Below, in pieces: positions 44,619 to 49,693 of a stretch of 49,693 nt of DNA. The stretch lies in the NCBI GenBank assembly GCA_018715775.1, contig DVKZ01000003.1, positions 1 through 49,693 on the forward strand, read 5' to 3'. Source of the DNA: Candidatus Fimousia stercorigallinarum. GTDB taxonomy: Bacteria > Bacillota > Clostridia > Lachnospirales > Lachnospiraceae. Position 1 is the stretch's first letter. Each line of letters opens with the position of its first letter. Under the pieces are notes generated by a model, which ran no database searches, was not told where the DNA came from, and saw nothing but the letters and a program-made list of their open reading frames with translations. The translations under genes were made by a program, and so were the position numbers.

Positions 44619-46160
44619 TTATCTTTCTAACAAAGAGATACCTGTCATTTCTTCCGGCTGAGGCAGTCCCATGACATCTAATAATGTCGGTGCGATATCG
44701 CAAAGACGTCCGCCTTTTTTCAGATCTTTTACATCCGGGCAGTTAACCAGGATAAATGGAATCGGATTTGTTGTATGAGCAGTAAATGGTGCTCCTGTCT
44801 CATAATCAATCATCTGATCTGCATTTCCGTGGTCTGCACAGATAAACATTGCTCCATCGGCTTCTTTTACAGCTTCTACTGCATAACCAACGATTTCATC
44901 AATTCTTTCTACTGCTTTTATTGCAGCATCAATCACTCCTGTATGTCCAACCATATCAGGGTTTGCAAAGTTAACAACAATCATATCGTATTCACCGGAT
45001 GTGATGGCTGCATTTAATTTTTCTCCTACTTCAGGCGCGCTCATTTCAGGCTGAAGATCATAAGTTGCAACAGCCGGTGATTTAACCAGTATACGAGTTT
45101 CATCTTTGTTTGGTTCTTCTACACCGCCATTAAAGAAGAACGTTACGTGTGCGTATTTTTCTGTTTCAGCAATACGAAGCTGTTTTAATCCCTTATCAGC
45201 AAGATATTCACCTAATGTATTCTTTAATACCGGTTTCTCAAATGCAATCAGTTTGTTCGGAATTGTTTCGTCGTAATCTTTAAAACATACATATGTTAAT
45301 GGCATTCTGCCGTATCTGCGTTCGAATCCCGTGAATTCATCATCACAAAATGCTCTTGTGATCTCTCTTGCACGGTCAGGACGGAAGTTAAAGAAGATAA
45401 CAGAGTCATTTTCTTTTACCGTTGCTACCGGTTTGCCATCTTCTTCAATCACAGTTGGTACTACGAATTCATCTGTTACGCCATTCGCATAAGAATCAGC
45501 CATAGCCTGTACCGGATCTGTTGCTTTTTCGCCTTCTCCATATACGATCGCTGCATAAGCTTTTTCTACACGATCCCAGTTTGTATCACGGTCCATTGCG
45601 TAATAACGTCCGGATAATGTAGCAACTTTACCAACACCGATTTCTGCCATCTTATCTACTAATTCCTGTACATAATCTTTTGCAGATTCCGGTGGTGTAT
45701 CACGTCCATCTAAAAACGGATGTACGTAAACACGGTCTAATCCTTCTTTTTTGCACATTTCCAAAATACCATATAAATGTGTATTGTGGCTGTGCACACC
45801 GCCGTCCGATAACAGACCCCAGCAATGCAGATCAGAACCGTTTTTCTTGCAATTTTCAATTGCTGTTAACAGCACTTTATTTTCAAAAAATGATCCGTCT
45901 TCAATCATCTTTGTGATCAGTGTTAAATCCTGATAAATAATGCGTCCTGCACCAATATTCATATGTCCTACTTCGGAGTTTCCCATCTGTCCGTCAGGAA
46001 GACCTACTGCCATTCCGGAAGCATAACCTTTCTGGAACGGACATTCTGCCATTAATTTGTCCATAACCGGTGTTTTGGCTAAAGCAATCGCATTACCTTC
46101 TGTCTTATCGCTTAAGCCATAACCATCTAATATCATCAATACTGTTGGTCGTTTACCCAT
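44619..46160 (-). CDS. gpmI: 2,3-Bisphosphoglycerate-independent phosphoglycerate mutase
   Basis: 513 residues, normal for the Mn2+-dependent enzyme interconverting 3- and 2-phosphoglycerate. The start MILDGYGLSDKTEGNAI gives a metal Asp, GQMGNSEVGHMNIGAGR holds the phosphoserine Ser62 region, HPFLDGRDTPP and ADHGNADQM carry substrate and metal residues. The ribosome site AAAGGAGAG is good. Codon use suggests strong expression. Its promoter lies in the end of the upstream kinase gene. Confidence 0.97.
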   Translation of the reverse strand: MGKRPTVLMILDGYGLSDKTEGNAIALAKTPVMDKLMAECPFQKGYASGMAVGLPDGQMGNSEVGHMNIGAGRIIYQDLTLITKMIEDGSFFENKVLLTAIENCKKNGSDLHCWGLLSDGGVHSHNTHLYGILEMCKKEGLDRVYVHPFLDGRDTPPESAKDYVQELVDKMAEIGVGKVATLSGRYYAMDRDTNWDRVEKAYAAIVYGEGEKATDPVQAMADSYANGVTDEFVVPTVIEEDGKPVATVKENDSVIFFNFRPDRAREITRAFCDDEFTGFERRYGRMPLTYVCFKDYDETIPNKLIAFEKPVLKNTLGEYLADKGLKQLRIAETEKYAHVTFFFNGGVEEPNKDETRILVKSPAVATYDLQPEMSAPEVGEKLNAAITSGEYDMIVVNFANPDMVGHTGVIDAAIKAVERIDEIVGYAVEAVKEADGAMFICADHGNADQMIDYETGAPFTAHTTNPIPFILVNCPDVKDLKKGGRLCDIAPTLLDVMGLPQPEEMTGISLLER

Positions 46161-46210
46161 CTTAAACTCTCCTTTACTATTTAAATTTAGAAATACTCAT
46201 ATTTAGCATC

Positions 46211-46239
46211 ATTATATCTTATTTTCCCTTGAAATTCAA
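46211..46239 (-). promoter_or_regulatory. Promoter of gpmI
   Basis: TTGAAT (46234-46239), 17-bp spacer, TATAAT (46211-46216) on the minus strand; the -35 is in the last codons of the kinase gene. Confidence 0.75.
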
Positions 46240-47589
46240 CTCATTGGGAATATAAAATACGAACTCACTTCCGGCTCCCTTCTCGCTAAAAACCTTGATT
46301 TCTCCATGATGCAGCTGTACGATCCACTTCACCATAGCGAGTCCCAGGCCTGTTCCATTCGTTGTATTCGACCGGCTTTTATCTTCCCGGTAAAATCTCT
46401 TCCATATTTTATCCAGATTTTCCTCGGCGATGCCGATGCCGTTATCCTGAACGCTTCCGCATATTCTGTCCCCATCCTGTCGGATCTTTACCTTTACAAA
46501 TCCGTGCTCTTTTCCATAATAAATGGCATTCTCGATCAGATTCATCAGCATCCTCATAAGCAGCGTTTCTTCGCCAATGATTTTTAAGTTTTCTTCAATA
46601 TCGGCAGACAGTTCGATCTGTTTTTCTTCCGCCATTTCCTGAAGCGTATCAACGACCATTTCTGCCATAAAACTGAAATTAAATTCCTGTTTTTGAAAAT
46701 ATTCTCCACCCCGCTCGCATCTGGAAATCGTAAGAAGCTGGGTAATCAGCTGAATCACCTTCTCTGCCTGATTTAAAATAACTCGAATCTCTCCGGCTTC
46801 CTCCTCCGTTTTCGCCTCTCCCAGCATATATTCGCACTGAGAACGAATAACCGACAATGGCGTCCGAAGCTCATGTGATACATCCGATGAAAACTGTTTT
46901 TCCGCTTCAAAAGAATCCTCCAGACGGTCAAACATCTGATTAAATTCTATTGTCAGACGATACATTTCATCTCTCGTCTGAGGAAGCGTCAGACGTTTTG
47001 ACAGATCCTCGCCTTTTGAAATCTCTCCGGCCTCACTGCATATCACATCGACCGGCTTCAATGCGGCAGAAAGCATCCGGAATCCAATCCCTGCAATAAA
47101 CCCGGTCATGATCAAAAATGCGATCCCAACTGCTGCCGTGATCTGCCCTGCTGCCCGTTCGATGCCATATACCGTAGAAATCGCCCGGATCCAAAGCACT
47201 TTGCCTTCTGCATATTCATATCCCTTATCACGGACAATCCAATGATCATCCCCCTGCTCGATCCGCTGATAAATACCGTCCTTTAACTCTGTTTGAATCG
47301 GAAAATTACTCGGAATGCTGCCTGCCACCGGCGTACCATCATTGTCATAAACGGATATGATGACTCCGTCATTGTAAAATTCCAGATCAGCCGGAATCGT
47401 AAATGCCTCACCCTGAATCTGTATTCTTCCGTAAAAAGCATCGGATTTCCCCTGCAGTTCTTCTTCCGCTGCATTTGTCTCAATATTTTTTATATAAAAC
47501 AGCATTCCTGCAAGAACGATCAACAGCACAATTGCAATACAGCCAGTATATAAAATTGTTATTTTTTTCTTAATGGACCGGTATTTCAT
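46219..47589 (-). CDS. Sensor histidine kinase (CssS/ArlS-like layout)
   Basis: 456 residues. Membrane helix 1 (about 10-33), an outside sensor of about 115 residues, helix 2 (about 148-172), HAMP (about 173-228), phospho-His239 in FSSDVSHELRTPLSVI, N box MRMLMNLIENAIYYG, G1 DNGIGIAEENL and G2 TNGTGLGLAMV. It follows its response regulator by 3 bp. The divergent PepSY lipoprotein across the promoter region is a plausible target or modulator, as PepSY proteins often accompany such systems. Confidence 0.93.
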   Translation of the reverse strand: MKYRSIKKKITILYTGCIAIVLLIVLAGMLFYIKNIETNAAEEELQGKSDAFYGRIQIQGEAFTIPADLEFYNDGVIISVYDNDGTPVAGSIPSNFPIQTELKDGIYQRIEQGDDHWIVRDKGYEYAEGKVLWIRAISTVYGIERAAGQITAAVGIAFLIMTGFIAGIGFRMLSAALKPVDVICSEAGEISKGEDLSKRLTLPQTRDEMYRLTIEFNQMFDRLEDSFEAEKQFSSDVSHELRTPLSVIRSQCEYMLGEAKTEEEAGEIRVILNQAEKVIQLITQLLTISRCERGGEYFQKQEFNFSFMAEMVVDTLQEMAEEKQIELSADIEENLKIIGEETLLMRMLMNLIENAIYYGKEHGFVKVKIRQDGDRICGSVQDNGIGIAEENLDKIWKRFYREDKSRSNTTNGTGLGLAMVKWIVQLHHGEIKVFSEKGAGSEFVFYIPNELNFKGK

Positions 47590-47592
47590 CTA

Positions 47593-48261
47593 CTATCCCC
47601 TTATAACATATCCAACGCCGCGAACCGTCTGGATCAGCTTTTTCGTACGTCCATAATCGATCTTTCGCCGCAGATATCGGATATAGACATCTACTATATT
47701 GGAACCGCCTTCAAAATCATAGCCCCAGACTCTCTCCTGGATCTGCTCTCTGGAAAGTACCATATTTTTATTTTGCAGTAAAAATTCTAACAGCATATAT
47801 TCTTTTCCGGACAGATCGATCGTATCGCCGCCACGCGTTACCGTTTTCGCATTTGTATCCATCTTCAGATCATCCACGACCAGATCCTTGGCTACATAGA
47901 CCGGCTTTCTGCGCATAATCGCCCGAAGCCGTGCAAGTAATTCATCAAAAGAAAACGGTTTTACAAGATAATCATCTGCTCCATAATCCAGTCCTTTTAC
48001 GCGGTATTCTACCGAATCTCTGGCCGTCAGCATAAGAACCGGCGTATGATTTCCCTTTTTTCTCATATTTTTTAAAATATCAAAGCCGTCTCTTCCCGGA
48101 AGCATTCCATCCAGGATGATCGCATCATAATCCGTCAAGTCAATATAATCTTCGGCATCCAGTCCGTTTCCACAGTCATCGATCACATATTTTTCTTTCT
48201 GCAGTCTCTTTTTGATGACTTGCCGGAGATCAAATTCATCTTCTACTAATAAAATTCTCAT
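47593..48261 (-). CDS. OmpR-family response regulator
   Basis: 222 residues. Receiver: LLVEDEFDLRQVI, phospho-Asp51 in IILDGMLPGRDG, Lys in YLVKPFSFDEL. DNA-binding winged helix: LSGKEYMLLEFLL, NIVDVYIRYLRRKI and the wing VRGVGYVIRG. Co-transcribed with the kinase. Upstream, an 11-bp-spaced direct repeat in the divergent promoter region looks like an OmpR/PhoB-type site it could bind. Confidence 0.94.
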   Translation of the reverse strand: MRILLVEDEFDLRQVIKKRLQKEKYVIDDCGNGLDAEDYIDLTDYDAIILDGMLPGRDGFDILKNMRKKGNHTPVLMLTARDSVEYRVKGLDYGADDYLVKPFSFDELLARLRAIMRRKPVYVAKDLVVDDLKMDTNAKTVTRGGDTIDLSGKEYMLLEFLLQNKNMVLSREQIQERVWGYDFEGGSNIVDVYIRYLRRKIDYGRTKKLIQTVRGVGYVIRG

Positions 48262-48282
48262 ATCTCCATCCCTTTTTTCATT

Positions 48283-48327
48283 TTCTCATGTTATTCTCAT
48301 TTAAACTGTATATAATAACTATATAAT
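48283..48327 (+). promoter_or_regulatory. OmpR-type direct repeat and -10 elements of the PepSY gene
   Basis: TTCTCAT at 48283-48289 and again at 48294-48300 (11-bp period, as in PhoB/OmpR boxes). TATAAT occurs at 48311-48316 and 48322-48327, without a good -35, which fits an activator-dependent promoter. Confidence 0.6.
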
Positions 48328-48358
48328 CAAAGAATAAGAAAAGCAAGGAGGAAACAAA

Positions 48359-48988
48359 ATGAAAAAAAGACGCTTTATCTCTATAATTACAGTATCATTA
48401 TTTATTTTAACGCTAATGACAGGATGTACATCCACGAATGATCAGACAACGGAACGTACACAATCTGTCAATGTGGAAGATCAGAATTCTGACAGCTCCC
48501 TTTCTACGCAAAATGACTGGGACGACGATACTGACACGCAGACGAATTCTTCTTCCGATTTAAGCCAGGATGAAATCCGTACCATTATTGAAAAACACAA
48601 TTCTGACTTAAAAGGTGTCAATATGACAATGGAACTCGATTCTGATGATGGTATCCGTGTTTATGATGTAACTGCAAGAACTTCGACCCATAAATATGAA
48701 TATGAAATCAATGCATCAAGCGGCGACATCCTCAAATACGAAATTGAGTTACGCAATCCAAATGCGAACACAGCTACTTCCGGAGATGTGATCACAAAAA
48801 CGCAGGTTCGCTCCATTGTAGAAAAATATACGCCTGATCTCAAAGGCCAGGATTTAAATATCGAACAAGATACCGATGACGGACTCAGGGTTTATGAAGT
48901 AGAAGGAAGAACTTCTACCCATGAATATGATTTTGAGATCAACGCTTATTCCGGAGACATCCTTCATTATTCAGAAGAAGTAAGATAA
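48359..48988 (+). CDS. PepSY-domain lipoprotein
   Basis: 209 residues. Signal peptide with lipobox LMTGC (Cys23), an acidic Ser/Thr/Asp-rich linker (about 24-70), then two PepSY repeats (about 72-130 and 145-209), each with a helix (EIRTIIEKHNSDLKG; QVRSIVEKYTPDLKG) and the end motif YEYEINASSGDILKYE / YDFEINAYSGDILHYS. PepSY domains are thought to inhibit peptidases or bind cell-surface partners. Divergent from the two-component genes; AAGGAGGAAAC is its ribosome site. Confidence 0.92.
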   Translation: MKKRRFISIITVSLFILTLMTGCTSTNDQTTERTQSVNVEDQNSDSSLSTQNDWDDDTDTQTNSSSDLSQDEIRTIIEKHNSDLKGVNMTMELDSDDGIRVYDVTARTSTHKYEYEINASSGDILKYEIELRNPNANTATSGDVITKTQVRSIVEKYTPDLKGQDLNIEQDTDDGLRVYEVEGRTSTHEYDFEINAYSGDILHYSEEVR

Positions 48989-49043
48989 TCATTCCTACTT
49001 CCTCTCTAAGATCAAAGAGGATGTTGTAAAACCATCAAAAGAA

Positions 49044-49090
49044 AAAACGGAAGTGATTCCACTTTGTTTTGTGGATTACTTCCGTTTTTT
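49044..49090 (+). terminator. Terminator after the PepSY gene
   Basis: AAAACGGAAGTGATTCCAC pairs with GTGGATTACTTCCGTTTT (one mismatch) around TTTGTTTT, followed by a T run. Confidence 0.92.
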
Positions 49091-49298
49091 GGCGTACTTT
49101 AATAAAAAATGATCTGACCTTATTATGCTCCGCGATCATTCTCGCGGTAAAACAACCACTGTATACTCCTGCCCGGATGCCTGGAACTTTCTTCTTTATC
49201 TTTATCTATGCAGGAACTTCTTTGATCTGTTCGTAAATACCCCGACCGTCTAATTCATATTTTACGGTCAATTCTGCTGCCTTTACAAGTAACTCCTG
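49091..49298 (-). pseudogene. Short remnant resembling an RpiB/LacAB sugar-phosphate isomerase
   Basis: One minus-strand frame reads KKVPGIRAGVYSGCFTARMI then AEHNK, which recalls the GIRA...SAR...EHN core of RpiB-family isomerases. The same frame upstream gives ELLVKAAELTVKYELDGRGI then YEQIKEVPA, followed by a TAG. No start, ribosome site or complete domain is present. I read it as a degraded gene; the family call is tentative. Confidence 0.35.
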
Positions 49299-49412
49299 AT
49301 TGAAAAGCTAAGGCTATCGGTTAATACCAATTTTTGACCCTGACATGAAGGGAAGATCCACTCCTAAAGGAATTTAGGCTTTTTCAAAAGCTGAATTTTC
49401 TATGGAACTGTT

Positions 49413-49693
49413 ATTCTACACTGGGATCTACTGAATCTTGAATTCCCGGTATAGATGGAATCTCATTCCTACACCAGAAAAAGTCGAAAGTTTAATCTCT
49501 GCCGTAGATGGACTTCCATTCCTACACCAGAAAAAGTCAAAAGCTTCATCTCTACCGTAGATGGACTTCCATTCCTACACCAGAAAAAGTCGAAAGTTTA
49601 ATCTCTACCGTAGACGAGCTCCCATTTCTACACCAGAAAAAGTCAAAAGCTTCATCTCTACCGTAGATGGACTTCCATTCCTACACCAGAAAA
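49413..49693. repeat. 53-bp tandem repeat running off the right edge
   Basis: Unit starts at 49465, 49518, 49571, 49624 and 49677, each beginning ATTYCTACACCAGAAAAAGT and containing TACCGTAGATGGACTTCC; a degenerate unit begins at 49413. Units alternate between two forms (GTCGAAAGTTTAATCTCT and GTCAAAAGCTTCATCTCT), so the true period may be 106 bp. 53 is not a multiple of 3 and all frames have stops, so it is non-coding. Confidence 0.93.

Noticed and set aside
49413..49693. Repeats as a second CRISPR array
   Set aside because: The whole 53-bp unit is conserved and there are no variable spacers.

Overview
The window looks like a chromosomal segment of a low-to-mid G+C Clostridia, most likely a gut Lachnospiraceae. 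The reasons are strong AGGAGG-type ribosome sites, TTGACA/TATAAT promoters, a secG-rnr-smpB-ssrA cluster, a one-step meso-diaminopimelate dehydrogenase, a DUF3793-flavodoxin pair and an FMN-riboswitch rib operon. I cannot name the species from sequence alone. No tRNA or rRNA gene and no intact insertion sequence was seen.

Layout. 1-1830 is a decayed patch: an Rpn-family remnant, then an aldo/keto reductase and a LysR regulator that have each lost their N-terminus at one shared deletion point. 1838-9010 carries two MATE exporters, ddh, an asparaginase, an M15 peptidase and an Na+-coupled NSS transporter. 9262-10401 is a Fur-box-controlled DUF3793-flavodoxin operon. 10536-12246 is a two-component system whose terminator lies inside the convergent subtilase gene. 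12256-15549 is an nfo/MBL/S8 operon. 15692-17540 holds an AEC transporter and an RpiR regulator. 17598-20874 is a GldA/F/G-like ABC system. 21062-25103 holds thrC, a zinc-ribbon protein, a small gene with a LexA-like box, a nitroreductase and a HAD hydrolase. 25413-28925 is the ribosome-rescue and RNA-decay block (tmRNA, SmpB, RNase R, SecG). 29048-32750 has an AroE-like enzyme, a DUF1015 protein and enolase. 32820-37321 is the riboflavin operon (promoter, FMN aptamer, two hairpins, ribD-ribE-ribBA-ribH, HAD phosphatase).

37376-41420 is the most unusual region. It is an isolated CRISPR locus with four clear 36-bp repeats plus one degenerate one, an intact Cas6 and an intact unknown 180-aa protein. 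No effector or adaptation genes are present. A 5' fragment of a group II intron sits inside it, and two flanking genes are each broken by an apparent one-base loss. Three of its four spacers carry a Shine-Dalgarno sequence plus an ATG in the same orientation. With the inferred leader side, the crRNAs would be antisense to those translation starts.

41550-44463 is a TrpX-type ABC importer with a near-ideal promoter and a palindromic operator in its spacer. 44619-48988 has gpmI, a second two-component system and a divergent PepSY lipoprotein with an OmpR-type direct repeat. The right end (49091-49693) is a pseudogene remnant followed by a 53-bp tandem repeat that runs off the window.
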